From assembly GCA_027919835.1 (NCBI GenBank), contig JANVFP010000022.1:868001-932000 (forward strand): a stretch of DNA of 64,000 bases. Direction: 5' to 3'. The first letter of the stretch is position 1. Every line of letters begins with the position of its first letter. A program made the translations under genes and the position numbers. Under the pieces are notes generated by a model, which saw nothing but the letters and a program-made list of their open reading frames with translations, was not told the DNA's origin and made no database searches. This document shows, piece after piece, positions 39,864-50,907 of this stretch. Source of the DNA: Lentinula raphanica. Its lineage: Eukaryota > Basidiomycota > Agaricomycetes > Agaricales > Omphalotaceae.

Positions 39864-40871
39864 TCAAGATCTTGGGGCTTGTTTGAGTGAAGCTAGTTGT
39901 AGTTCTGCCCTTACTGTAGGATTGTCTCTGATATATATTTTCCAAGCTGTAGAAGACCAACGTCCCAAAGCCATTATCACAGATTCAGAAAGACCAAGTC
40001 TGGCATAAAAAGTTGCACCACCAGCTCTAAGTGAATGTCCACCAAACTCCCTACCAACATAAGCAAAGAACCTGGATTCAAACCAGGATCTAGTGGGGAG
40101 TGTTCCATCTTCACAGAGGAACAATGCAGGCCTGGCTCCATGCAATTTGTCTCTGATAGTACAGTATTCCTTCAGTAGAGACACAGGACTAGCCACTGCT
40201 TGATGACTTTGGAGAATATCTGTTCCATGGTAAAAAGGATCACTCTTGTGATAAGGCAAATGATAACCAGCTCTGCCATTCTCAAACTTGAGAGAAGCTC
40301 GCTTGATTACCTTACGCCAGTCACGCAGATCATGTTGATTAGGAACAGTAAGTTCACCAATGCGGTGACAGCCATAGAAGTCACAGCTCATGAGAGCAGC
40401 AAACAGAAGATCATCATAGGAGAAATGACAAGAGTCATAGAAGAGTTGAATATGAGAAATTTGAAGAGGAGGCTTCCTCTTGACTGGGTCAGCTCTAACT
40501 TTCTTGGATCCTCTGATTGTAGCTTGAACCAGAGGATGAGCACAAGATTCATCAAAGTGAGGATAGAGTTGTTTGAGAAAGTGACGAGCACCAGAGAGAT
40601 ATTTGGGTCCAGAAGCAATGTGTCTGGATGTGTAGGCAATGTATCTGGAGAGTGTGGATGGAGTAGGATCCAGATCAAGTTTGTGTGAGGTGCAGAAGTG
40701 GATGTAATCTCTAGCACCTGTAGTATAGTTCTGTTTGGTAGACTTTTCAATGGCATGGGCTTGAAGGAATAACACCAAGTCATCTAGCTTGTTCAAGTCC
40801 ATAGGAGGGTGAGCAGAGCGCCCTTGTCTCTTCCTCTGCTCACCCATGGCCTCTAAAAGGACTCTCTCCAT
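39864..40871 (-). CDS. Ngaro tyrosine recombinase (N2)
   Basis: 335 aa, uninterrupted, with GCHRIGEL, GGHSLRAGG, LGRWSSTAW and KIYIRDN giving the complete R-HxxR-W-Y set. It overlaps the RT-RH stop codon region by 19 nt, as in N1. It differs from the other copies at several positions (CHFSYDDLLFAALMSCDF). The copy as a whole is broken upstream, but this frame could still be translated. Confidence 0.88.
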   Translation of the reverse strand: MERVLLEAMGEQRKRQGRSAHPPMDLNKLDDLVLFLQAHAIEKSTKQNYTTGARDYIHFCTSHKLDLDPTPSTLSRYIAYTSRHIASGPKYLSGARHFLKQLYPHFDESCAHPLVQATIRGSKKVRADPVKRKPPLQISHIQLFYDSCHFSYDDLLFAALMSCDFYGCHRIGELTVPNQHDLRDWRKVIKRASLKFENGRAGYHLPYHKSDPFYHGTDILQSHQAVASPVSLLKEYCTIRDKLHGARPALFLCEDGTLPTRSWFESRFFAYVGREFGGHSLRAGGATFYARLGLSESVIMALGRWSSTAWKIYIRDNPTVRAELQLASLKQAPRS

Positions 40872-42129
40872 CGCGCCGGCAGTAGCTCTCTTGGAGGCTC
40901 AAAAGTGCGGACGCGGTATGAGGGGAACTGGAGCTTGAAGTCATCCAGTAAAAGTCTAGATAGAAGGTCTGCCTTGATGTTGTCCTTGCCAGGAATATGA
41001 CGAACTCTGATGTCAATACCAGTCTTGAAAACTATACCAGCAATAGCTAAGAGGATGGAGTTGTGTGATAATTCTTTGACTGCAAGAGAGCTGAGCACTT
41101 GAACTGAGTCTAAGCTATCTGAGAAGAACAGAGCTCTTTTTGGTGGACTAGGTTTGGATGCAATGTGATGGAGTCCTGATAGAATAGCCAGCAGCTCCCT
41201 GAAGAAGATGTCCACTCTTGGGCTGCCAGGAGCTGGATGCACTTGATAGCAAAACCCATTGCTGGCATAAACAAAGGACAGTCCTATATTGCTAGCATCA
41301 GTCCAGCACACAAAGTCTGCTTCACTGTCACTCCATGCTTGGGCATCTACAAATTGTATCCCAATGGCAGACTTGAGCATGTCAGAGAACCAAGTCAGGT
41401 CTCTATGCACTTCACCATTGATAGGGATGTGACGACATTGAAGTGTCTTCCCACTCATTTTGCGATACATTTCTGTGAGAGCAGGCCTGGCCCATGGAAG
41501 AACATTGAGTGACCAGTTTAGAGAACCTGTCAGATGCTGCCAATCTCTGAGTGCAGCTTTACGGTTTGGGGATGAGAGGAATGTGGGGATGGCTTCCACA
41601 AGTCCATCAATGGACTTTTGAGTCAAAGAAATGGAACCCTTCATGATGTCTGTCAAGAAGCCAATGATTAACAGCCAGACTCCCCAGTCTTGCTTTCTGT
41701 CTTCATAGGGGCAGTCAATCATATCCCAAAAGACTAGAAGCTGTACTTGTCTCTTGGGATACTTCTTGCCATGAAAGGTGATCAGATTCCTCTTGAAGTC
41801 CCATCCAAAGAAATCATCCATGTAGACATGTAGATTAGGGATTCCTAGCTTCTCAGTCCCAAACCAACAAAGGAGTGCTGACACAGAGCACCAACAGCGA
41901 GGAGATGTTCTAGTCCCAAAGACTAATCTCCTAACAATATGAAATCTTCCTTCAACAGATACAACTTGACAAAGTTGCCAGAGAGGATGAGCAGGGAGAT
42001 TGAGGAAAGCTTTAGCTACATCACTCTTGAATAGCACAAGCTCCTCATTAGGGTGCTCTTTGATAACATCATTGAGCACCTGGCCAAAAGTGTGCATGTC
42101 ATCATATTTGACTTTGGCCTCCTCTCTAG
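40853..42129 (-). pseudogene. Ngaro RT-RH (N2), split by a solo A-B insertion
   Basis: An open frame from EEAKVKYDDMHTFGQVLND through VYMDDFFG, WTDASNIG and GKDNIKADLLSRL to the stop at 40853. Its 5' part continues beyond an inserted A-B unit (42130-43420) at 43421-43514, where PMFVVWQKGKARVV and DQTASGLNDGI are readable. Further upstream the gene is lost in a palindromic rearrangement. Confidence 0.85.
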
Positions 42130-43420
42130 CCTCTGCCTTTTGCACTCAGGTGGGACAGGAAGTTAAAGTTAGCCAACACTGGGCCAAAGCCCATAACATT
42201 CAAAGCGGATCATGGAGGGCTACATAATGGTACAGGATAGGTAAGGATGTAGCTACATACAACTACATATTTACAAACAATGAGAACATACATGATATGA
42301 GGGAGAGGAGGGAGGGTGAAGGAAAAACAGGCAGATCAAGGTTAGATCTATGTAGATAAGAGTCAGTACTATGTAGAGGCTTATCAGACATGATCAGAGC
42401 GCACTGAGACACCAAAAACCCAAGATCTAACAAAGGAATCAACTCCTAGAGTGTCTGATCACCTTAGATCTGTCTGGATGTGCTTTGGTATCTGTTCAGT
42501 GTCTTGATGGTGAAAAATGCAAAATTTCATACCAGATTCCTGTATCTGAGACACCTCTGGAAGGCCTGTAGTCTGTACAGATGTAGGAATGTACTGGACA
42601 GTGAAATCAGAGCTCAGAAAGAGCTAGGGAACATGCAGGCAGCCTCACCCAGGTCAGAGATGGTGGGGGAAGGAAAGGAAGAATGGGAGATCAAAAATTG
42701 ATGTTTCAACTCGCTTTTACAGGCCTCTGCTCAGACCTCTGGCACCTGTAACAGCCACATCAATTTAAAACAGCCCCATGATCAATTGCCTGATGCATGT
42801 GAAGATGGGATCATGTACAGCTATCAGCTGATGATCCAGGCGCCCTATAAGCGCTGGAAAAGTCCGAAATATGTCCAGGAATCCATGTGATGAGTCTAGA
42901 CATGGTGCTAAGTGATATAAAGGCTCTGGGAATGAAATAACACACAAATGTTTTGAGTGTGCATTTTAAAATGAGGATTGCAGGAGAACCACTAGACCAA
43001 ATGCCTTCAAAATTATTTGCATCTTGAAGAGGACATCAAACTGTATATTTCCATCTAAGACACCTATAGGTTTGGTCCAGGAATGCTTTGTGTAGAATAG
43101 AAAATATTTCAAAAGCTTTATTAAAACATTCTGAAAAAATATGGATAACTCAACACAGAGTGAGTATCATCATAGGGTTATAGTGGACAACTTGTAGGGA
43201 CAATAGAGCTCTGTATGCGTACACAGTATAGTGGCAAGAGCACTTGAAAGGTAGCCAGCAATTAAGTGTATTCATGTACACATTAGGTATGATGAAGGTG
43301 AAGACCTTCATGTACATACCTGTTGTGATGAATAGTGCACTATAATGACTGGGAGATGATCTGTTGTTTGCAGAGGCCTGCAGAAAGGCTCCCTACCCTT
43401 GGAATTCGCCTTCATGTCGA
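42130..43420 (-). mobile_element. Solo A-B unit of the Ngaro family
   Basis: B (42130-42222) plus A (42223-43420) in reverse orientation with no coding region. The flanks GATGGTATTC and CTAGAGAGG join into uninterrupted RT codons (NDGIPREE), so nothing was duplicated or lost at the target. Recombination between A1 and A2 of a full copy, or integration of a circle made of the split repeats alone, would give this product. It is more diverged than the other A copies. Confidence 0.88.
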
Positions 43421-43422
43421 GA

Positions 43423-44178
43423 ATACCATCATTAAGACCTGATGCAGTTTGGTCCATGACAACTCTGGCTTTCCCCTTCTGCCAGACTACAAACATGGGG
43501 GAAACCTTCATGCCTAAACAAATCTACCCTCACTTTGATGAATCTCGTGCTCATCCTCTGGTTCAAGCTACAATCAGAGGCTCCAAGAAAGTTAGAGCTG
43601 ATCCAGTCAAGAGGAAGCGTCCTCTTCAAATATCTCATATCCAACTCTTCTATGACTCTCGTCATCTCTCCTATGATGATCTTCTGTTTGCAACTCTCCT
43701 GAGCTGTGGCTTCTATGGCTGTCATCGCATTGGTGAACTCACTGTTCCTAATCAGCATGATCTGTGTGACTGGCGTAAGGTGATTAAGCGGGCCTCTCTC
43801 AAGTTTGAGAATGGCAGAGCTGGTTACCACTTGCCTTATCACAAGAGTGATCCTTTTTACCATGGGACAGATGCAATGACAGCCATAGAAGCCACAGCTC
43901 ATGAGAGTTGCAAACAGAAGATCATCATAGGAGAGATGACGAGAGTCATAGAAGAGTTGGATATGAGATATTTGAAGAGGAGGCTTCCTCTTGACTGGAT
44001 CAGCTCTAACTTTCTTGGAGCCTCTGATTGTAGCTTGAACCAGAGGATGAGCACGAGATTCATCAAAGTGAGGGTAGATTTGTTTAGGCATGAAGGTTTC
44101 CCCCATGTTTGTAGTCTGGCAGAAGGGGAAAGCCAGAGTTGTCATGGACCAAACTGCATCAGGTCTTAATGATGGTAT
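43423..44178. repeat. Near-perfect palindrome of chimeric RT/recombinase sequence
   Basis: The arms (about 43423-43733 and 43869-44178, roughly 310 bp each) are inverted copies with only a few mismatches; the spacer is about 135 bp. Each arm joins reversed RT (GMKVSPMF region) to the recombinase at QLYPHFDES in the same artificial order, with a short TAAACAAATC join, and the spacer continues the recombinase (KRASLKFENGRAG). Both strands therefore show nearly the same mixed open frame. It is not a gene. Confidence 0.85.
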
Positions 44179-45457
44179 CCCTAGAGAGGAGGCCAAAGTC
44201 AAATATGATGATATGCACACTTTTGGCCAGGTGCTCAATGATGTTATCAAAGAGCATCCTAATGAGGAGCTTGTGCTATTCAAAAGTGATGTGGCCAAAG
44301 CTTTCCTCAATCTTCCTGCTCATCCTCTCTGGCAGCTTTGTCAAGTTGTCTCTGTTGAAGGAAGATTTCATATTGTCAGAAGACTGGTCTTTGGAACTAG
44401 AACCTCTCCTCGCTGTTGGTGCTCTGTATCTGCACTTCTCTGTTGGTTTGGAACTGAGAAGCTAGGAATCCCTAATCTACATGTCTACATGGATGACTTC
44501 TTTGGATGGGACTTCAAGAGGAATCTCATCACCTTTCATGGCAAGAAGTATCCCAAGAGACAAGTACAGCTTCTAGTCTTTTGGGACATGATTGACTGCC
44601 CCTATGAAGACAGAAAACAAGACTGGGGAGTCTGGCTGTTAATCATTGGCTTCTTGACAGATATCATGAAAGGCTCCATCTCTTTGACTCAGGAATCCAT
44701 AGATGGACTTGTGGAAGCCATCCACACATTCCTCTCATCTCCCAATCGCAAAGCTGCACTCAGAGACTGGCAGCACCTCACAGGTTCTTTGAACTGGTCA
44801 CTCAATGTTCTTCCATGGGCCAGGCCTGCTCTCACAGAAATGTATCGCAAAATGAGTGGCAAAACACTTCAATTTCGTCACATCCCTATCAATGGTGAAG
44901 TGCATAGAGACCTGACTTGGTTCTCTGACATGCTCAAGTCTGCCATTGGGATACGATTTGTAGATGCCCAAGCATGGAGTGACAGTGAAGCAGACTTTGT
45001 GTGCTGGACTGATGCTAGCAATATAGGACTGTCCTTTGTTTATGCCAGTAATGGGTTTTGCTATCAAGTGCATCCAGCTCCTGGCAGCCCAATAGTGGAC
45101 ATCTTCTTCAGGGAGCTGCTGGCTATTCTATCAGGACTCCATCACATTGCATCCAAACCTAGTCCACCCAAAAGAGCACTGTTCTTCTCAGATAGCCTGG
45201 ACTCAGTTCAAGTGCTCAGCTCGCTTGCAGTGAAAGAATCATCACACAACTCCATCCTCCTAGCTATTGCTGGTATAGTTCTCAAGACTGGTATTGACAT
45301 CAGAGTTCGTCATATTCCTGGCAAGGACAACATCAAGGCAGACCTTCTATCTAGACTCCTACTGGATGACTTCAGGCTCCAGTTCCCCTCCTACCGCGTC
45401 CGCACTTTTGAGCCTCCAAGAGAGCTACTGCCGGCGCGATGGAGAGAGTCCTTTTAG
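44090..45457 (+). CDS. Ngaro RT-RH (N3), N-terminally truncated
   Basis: Open from MKVSPMFVVWQKGKARVVMD (inside the palindrome) to the normal stop at 45457. It keeps FKSDVAKAFLNLP, VYMDDFFG, WTDASNIG, ELLAILSG, FFSDSLDSV and GKDNIKADLL. About 200 N-terminal residues and gag are missing because the palindrome replaced them, so the protein is probably inactive although the catalytic part is intact. Confidence 0.82.
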   Translation: MKVSPMFVVWQKGKARVVMDQTASGLNDGIPREEAKVKYDDMHTFGQVLNDVIKEHPNEELVLFKSDVAKAFLNLPAHPLWQLCQVVSVEGRFHIVRRLVFGTRTSPRCWCSVSALLCWFGTEKLGIPNLHVYMDDFFGWDFKRNLITFHGKKYPKRQVQLLVFWDMIDCPYEDRKQDWGVWLLIIGFLTDIMKGSISLTQESIDGLVEAIHTFLSSPNRKAALRDWQHLTGSLNWSLNVLPWARPALTEMYRKMSGKTLQFRHIPINGEVHRDLTWFSDMLKSAIGIRFVDAQAWSDSEADFVCWTDASNIGLSFVYASNGFCYQVHPAPGSPIVDIFFRELLAILSGLHHIASKPSPPKRALFFSDSLDSVQVLSSLAVKESSHNSILLAIAGIVLKTGIDIRVRHIPGKDNIKADLLSRLLLDDFRLQFPSYRVRTFEPPRELLPARWRESF

Positions 45458-46446
45458 AGGCCATGGGTGAGCAGAGAAAGAGACAAGGGCGCTCTGCTCA
45501 CCCTCCTATGGACTTGAACAAGTTAGATGACTTGGTGTTATTCCTTCAAGCCCATGCCATTGAAAAGTCTACCAAACAGAACTATACTACAGGTGCTAGG
45601 GATTACATTCACTTCTGCACCTCACACAAACTTGATCTGGATCCTACTCCATCTACACTCTCCAGATACATTGCCTATACATCCAGACACATTGCCTCTG
45701 GACCTAAATATCTCTCTGGTGCTCGTCACTTTCTCAAACAACTCTATCCTCACTTTGATGAATCTCGTGCTCATCCTCTGGTTCAAGCTACAATCAGAGG
45801 CTCCAAGAAAGTTAGAGCTGATCCAGTCAAGAGGAAGCCTCCTCTTCAAATATCTCACATACAACTCTTCTATGACTCTCGTCATCTCTCCTATGATGAT
45901 CTTCTGTTTGCAACTCTCCTGAGCTGTGGCTTCTATGGCTGTCATCGCATTGGTGAACTCACTGTTCCTAATCAGCATGATCTGTGTGACTGGCGTAAGG
46001 TGATTAAGCGGGCCTCTCTCAAGTTTGAGAATGGCAGAGCTGGTTACCACTTGCCTTATCACAAGAGTGATCCTTTTTACCATGGGACAGATATTCTCCA
46101 AAGTCATCAAGCAGTGGCCAGTCCTGTGTCTCTACTAAAGGAATACTGTACCATCAGAGACAAACTACATGGAGCCAGGCCTGCATTGTTCCTCTGTGAA
46201 GATGGAACACTCCCCACTAGATCCTGGGTTGAATCCAGGTTCTTTGCTTATGTTGGTAGGGAGTTTGGTGGACATTCAATTAGAGCTGGTGGTGCAACCT
46301 TTTATGCCAGACTTGGTCTTTCAGAATCTGTGATAATGGCCTTGGGACGTTGGTCTTCTACAGCTTGGAAAATATATATCAGAGACAATCCTACAGTAAG
46401 GGCAGAATTACAACTAGCTTCACTCAAACAAGCCCAAAGATCTTGA
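45439..46446 (+). CDS. Ngaro tyrosine recombinase (N3)
   Basis: 335 aa, uninterrupted, full catalytic set (GCHRIGEL, GGHSIRAGG, LGRWSSTAW, KIYIRDN), 19-nt overlap with RT-RH. It is followed by a 119-nt UTR and the B1-A2-B2 end. Differences from the other copies include SWVESRFF and DLCDWRK. Confidence 0.9.
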   Translation: MERVLLEAMGEQRKRQGRSAHPPMDLNKLDDLVLFLQAHAIEKSTKQNYTTGARDYIHFCTSHKLDLDPTPSTLSRYIAYTSRHIASGPKYLSGARHFLKQLYPHFDESRAHPLVQATIRGSKKVRADPVKRKPPLQISHIQLFYDSRHLSYDDLLFATLLSCGFYGCHRIGELTVPNQHDLCDWRKVIKRASLKFENGRAGYHLPYHKSDPFYHGTDILQSHQAVASPVSLLKEYCTIRDKLHGARPALFLCEDGTLPTRSWVESRFFAYVGREFGGHSIRAGGATFYARLGLSESVIMALGRWSSTAWKIYIRDNPTVRAELQLASLKQAQRS

Positions 46447-46565
46447 CACTGTACAGTAGTATCATTGTAACACCATCCAATCTGATATACAACCATTTAC
46501 CTCGCGTCTCATTCACATTTTCTCTCACCACCATCCACCCCTCAACAACATCTCATAGCAATTTA

Positions 46566-46658
46566 TAGCCCTCCATGATCCGCTCTGAATGTTATGGGCT
46601 TTGGCCCAGTGTTGGCTAACTCTAACTTCCTGTCCCACCTGAGTGCAAAAGGCAGAGG
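46566..46658 (+). repeat. B1 repeat of N3
   Basis: 93 bp, TAGCCCTCCATGATCCGCTC to GCAAAAGGCAGAGG, located 119 nt after the recombinase stop. Its junction with A2, AGAGG|TCGAC, equals the junction that circle closure between B2 and A1 would give. Confidence 0.9.
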
Positions 46659-47880
46659 TCGACATGAAGGCGGATTCCAAGGGTAGGGAGCCTTTCTGCA
46701 GGCCTCTGCAAACAACAGATCATCTCCCAGCAATTATAGTGCACTATTCATCACAACAGGTATGTACATGAAGGTCTTCACCTTCATCATACCTAATGTG
46801 TACATGAATACACTTAATTGCTGGCTACCCTCAAGAGCTCTTGCCACTATACTGTGCACGCATACAGAGCTCTATTGCCCCTACAAGTTGTCCACTATGA
46901 CCTAGTGATGATACCCAGTCTGTGTGGAGTTATGCACACTTTTTCACCAAAGTGCTCAGAATCCTCTAATAGAGCTTTTGATTTACATTTGGCTCTACAC
47001 CACGCAGTTCTGGATGGATCCCTTAGGTGTCTTAAGTGAAAATGTGCGGCTCCATGTCCTCTTCGGGATGAGAACAAATTTGAAGGCATTTGGTTCACTG
47101 GTTCTCTCGCAATCGTCATTTCGAGTTGCACACTCAAAACACAAAAAGCGGACTTGAGTGTTATTTCACTCCCAGAGTCTCTAGATCACTCTGGACCATG
47201 CCTAGACACATCACATGGGTCTCTGGATATATTTCGGACATTTCCAGCGCTTATGGGGCGCTTGGATCATCAGCTGATAGCTGCACATGGTCCCATCTTC
47301 ACATGCATCAGGCAAATCATGATGGGGTTGATCTGGTCCTGATGGTGGCTGTTACAGGTGCCAGAGGTCTGAGCAGAGGCCTGTAAAAGCGAGTTTGCCC
47401 ATCAGTTTTTGATCTCCCATCCTTCCTTTCCTTCCCCCACCATCTCTGACCTAGGTGAGGCTGCCTGCATGTCCCCTTGCTCTATTTGAGCTCTGATTTC
47501 ACTGTCCAGCACATTCCTCCATCTGTACAGACTACAGGCCTTCCAGAGGTGTCTCAGATACAGGAATCTGGTATGAAATTTCGCATTTTTCACCATCAAG
47601 ACACTGAACAGACATCAAAGCACATCCAGACAGATCTAAGGTGATCAGACACTCTAGGAGTTGATTCCTTTGTTAGATCTTGGGTTTTTGGTGTCTCAGT
47701 GCGCTCTGATCATGTCTGATAAGCCTCTACATTGTACTAACCCTTATCTACATAGATCTAACCTTGATCTGCCTGTTTTTCCTTCACCCTCCCTCCTCTC
47801 CCTTTTATCATGTATGTTCTCACTGTTTGTATATATGTAGTGGTATGTAGCTACATCCTTACCTATCCTGTACCATTATG
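46659..47880 (+). repeat. A2 repeat of N3
   Basis: 1222 bp from TCGACATGAAGGCGG to CCTGTACCATTATG. About the first 1.13 kb matches the 5' A1 regions upstream of gag (for example 59174-60302); the last part, CATGTATGTTCTCACTG onward, is specific to the 3' copies. Confidence 0.9.
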
Positions 47881-47973
47881 TAGCCCTCCATGATCCGCTC
47901 TGAATGTTATGGGCTTTGGCCCAGTGTTGGCTAACTCTAACTTCCTGTCCCACCTGAGTGCAAAAGGCAGAGG
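47881..47973 (+). repeat. B2 repeat, 3' terminus of N3
   Basis: 93 bp, the same as B1, ending GGCAGAGG. At 47974 host sequence (reversed RT of N4, CAGCAATAGC) begins directly. Confidence 0.9.
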
Positions 47974-49702
47974 CAGCAATAGCAAGAAGGATGGAGTTGT
48001 GTGATGATTCTTTGACTGCAAGAGAGCTCAGCACTTGAACAGAGTCCAAACTATCAGAGACAAATAGAGCTCTCTTGGGTGGACTAGGTTTGGATGCAAT
48101 GTGATGTAGGCCAGATAGAATAGCTAGTAGCTCTCTGAAGAAGATATCAACAATTGGGCTCCCAGGAGTTGGATGCACTTGATAGCAAAACCCATTGCTA
48201 GCATAGACAAAGGAGAGACCTATGTTGCTTGCATCAGTCCAGCACACAAAGTCTGCTTCACTGTCACTCCATGCTTGGGCATCTACAAATCGTATCCCAA
48301 TGGCAGACTTGAGCATGTCAGAAAACCAAGTCAGGTCTCTATGCACTTCACCATTGATAGGGATGTGACGAAATTGAAGTGTCTTGCCACTCATTTTGCG
48401 ATACATTTCTGTGAGAGCAGGCCTGGCCCATGGAAGAACATTGAGTGACCAGTTCAAAGAACCTGTGAGGTGCTGCCACTCTCTGAGCGCAGCTTTACGA
48501 TTAGGAGATGAGAGGAATGTGTGGATGGCTTCTACAAGTCCATCAATGGACTCTTGGGTCAAAGAGATGGACCCTTTCATGATATCTGTCAAGAAGCCAA
48601 TGATTAACAGCCAGACTCCCCAGTCTTGTTTTCTGTCTTCATAGGGGCAGTCAATCATGTCCCAAAAGACTAGAAGCTGTACTTGTCTCTTGGGATACCT
48701 CTTGCCATGAAATGTGATCAGATTCCTCTTGAAGTCCCATCCAAAGAAATCATCCATGTAGACATGTAGATTGGGGATTCCTAGCTTCTCAGTCCCAAAC
48801 CAACAAAGGAGTGCTGATACAGAGCACCAACAGCGAGGAGAGGTTCTAGTTCCAAACACTAATCTCCTGACAATATGAAATCTTCCTTCAACAGATACAA
48901 CTTGACAAAGTTGCCAGAGAGGATGAGCAGGGAGATTGAGGAAAGCTTTGGCTACATCACTCTTGAATAGCACAAGCTCCTCATTAGGATGCTCTTTGAT
49001 AACATCATTGAGCACCTGGCCAAAAGTGTGCATGTCATCATATTTGACTTTGGCCTCCTCTCTAGGAATACCATCATTGAGACCTGATGCAGTTTGGTCC
49101 ATGACAATTCTGGCTTTCCCCTTCTGCCAGACTACAAACATAGGGGAAACTTTCATGCCAGGTAATAGTACAAAATCTTCTGGTAGTGCTTCTGACCACC
49201 TCCCAGCAGCTACCTCCTGATCTCTGTGAGCTTTGAGTGCAGCAATATCCACTTCCTCAGTGACATAATTCTCTACTTTCTGCTTGCATTCCTCTTCCCA
49301 CTCTGCTTCATAGAAGGGCCAGAATCCTTCTCTCAGTGAGCGAATGACAGAAGCAACAAAGGGCTGATTAGGATGAGTGGACAAGAGGAGTTCTAAGCGA
49401 TCCACATTGAAGGCAGTTTCAACTTTGATATGACTAGCCATAGAGTGCAAAGTAGCAAGAATTTGAGGATTGTTCAAAAGATGTTCAGGAGGTGAAGGTA
49501 GAGGAGGTGCAGTCATTGTAGATGTAATACTGGGAGGAATGATGTTACAAGATGCACTAGAAGAAGACCATAGATAGCCACATCTAAAACGTGGATTTGA
49601 AGTAGATTGGGAAGAGTCCAGAGGATGCTTTGTACCAGCCAGAGATTTAGGCCCTTGAAGAGCGCTTTCTACTCTCTCTGCGACGCTTCTGGAGCTGGTC
49701 AT
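47974..49702 (-). pseudogene. Ngaro RT-RH (N4), cut by the N3 3' end
   Basis: Open from MTSSRSVAERVESALQGP through VYMDDFFG, WTDASNIG and ELLAILSG to HNSILLAIA, where the N3 terminus interrupts it. The remaining RNase H and the recombinase of N4 were not found on the other side, so a deletion or rearrangement accompanied the N3 insertion. Confidence 0.85.
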
Positions 49703-50814
49703 AGCAGGACTGGTTGTCAATGGCTCTGTGCTGTTCCCCACACTCACTGCAGTAGCCATGCTTCCTGTTATTAGGACAGGGCTCTGAACACCTCTTCTCA
49801 TTCCAAAGGATGCAAGGTGTGTCACGACGCTTTGAACTGGAAGAGGAAGATGATGAACTACCACCAGAAGGCCTCTTCCTAGCAGATAACAACTCTTTGA
49901 GCAGAAGAGTGTGGAAGCTCTCTGGATTGCCCAGATCAAAGGGAGTGTTGGCAGCCTTCTGCCTAGCTTCTTTATCAACTCTGATAGCCACAGATGGATC
50001 ATAAGGTGAAGATCTGAAGTACTCCATAATTTGAGATTTGTATGTCTCCAGCTCAATTTTTCTATGTGGATAAACCTTGAGCAAAGGAGCAGTCCATGCA
50101 TCAAAAACTCGGAGCCATTGAGACTCTGAAGTGACAGGCATAGACTTGAGTACTTGGTCCTTACGAACCAGCTTGTACTCTGAGCCAAAGTCTCTGCTAT
50201 CATCATAGGTAGCTGAAGAGAAGCTGACCAGTGCAGCATAAACTGTGTCAAAGTCAACAAAGCGATCCTTGACAATGAGGCGCAACAGAGAGACAGGGAG
50301 AGGGTCAGAGAAAGGCTGAGCAGCCAAGAGTGATACAACAGGGTCCAGATTGCTCTCAGCAGCAAATAGATTCTTGAGTTCCCAAGTCTTCTGCACATGA
50401 GCAGGAAGAGATGTAGGCCCTGACAGATGGGCCAAGTGAGGAGCAGCCTCAAGGAGTGCAGCAGGAAGCATTGAAGCAGTAGGAGCAGGTTTGACAGGAG
50501 AGGCAAGAAGCCTAGCCAAGGCATCTCTCCCAGCCTGTAGAATAGGCTCTGGATCTTGAGCACAAGCACCAGAGTCAAGCTGGGCATGCTCATCATCCAA
50601 GTCCTGAATCTGAGCTTGCATGCTAGCCCAAGCAGCCTCATTGACAGCATCCTCATGAGAGACAGCATTCTGATCAGCTGAAACAGCAGCCTCCTTCCCT
50701 TTGAGTTTGTCTCTCTTAAACTGATTGGTCTCTCTCTGAATATCCATGATCTGGGACACATAGTCTTGGGATACAACAGGATCATTGGATGATATATCTC
50801 TAATAGCCCTAAAG
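49647..50814 (-). pseudogene. Ngaro gag (N4), C-terminal part
   Basis: Continues in frame from FRAIRDISSNDPVVS to the RKRSSRA terminus; the N-terminal part lies at 58121-58710, on the far side of the inserted N5. Without N5 the two pieces would meet in frame at a single codon. Confidence 0.88.
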
Positions 50815-50907
50815 CCTCTGCCTTTTGCACTCAGGTGGGACAGGAAGTAAGAGTTAGCCAACACTGGGCCAAAGCCCATAACATTCAGAGCGGATCATGG
50901 AGGGCTA
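50815..50907 (-). repeat. B2 repeat, 3' terminus of N5
   Basis: Reverse of the 93-bp B; its outer edge abuts CTTTAGGGCTATTAG of the N4 gag. Confidence 0.9.

Noticed and set aside
43399..44310. 256- and 292-aa mixed frames on both strands
   Set aside because: They are products of the palindromic RT/recombinase rearrangement, not genes.
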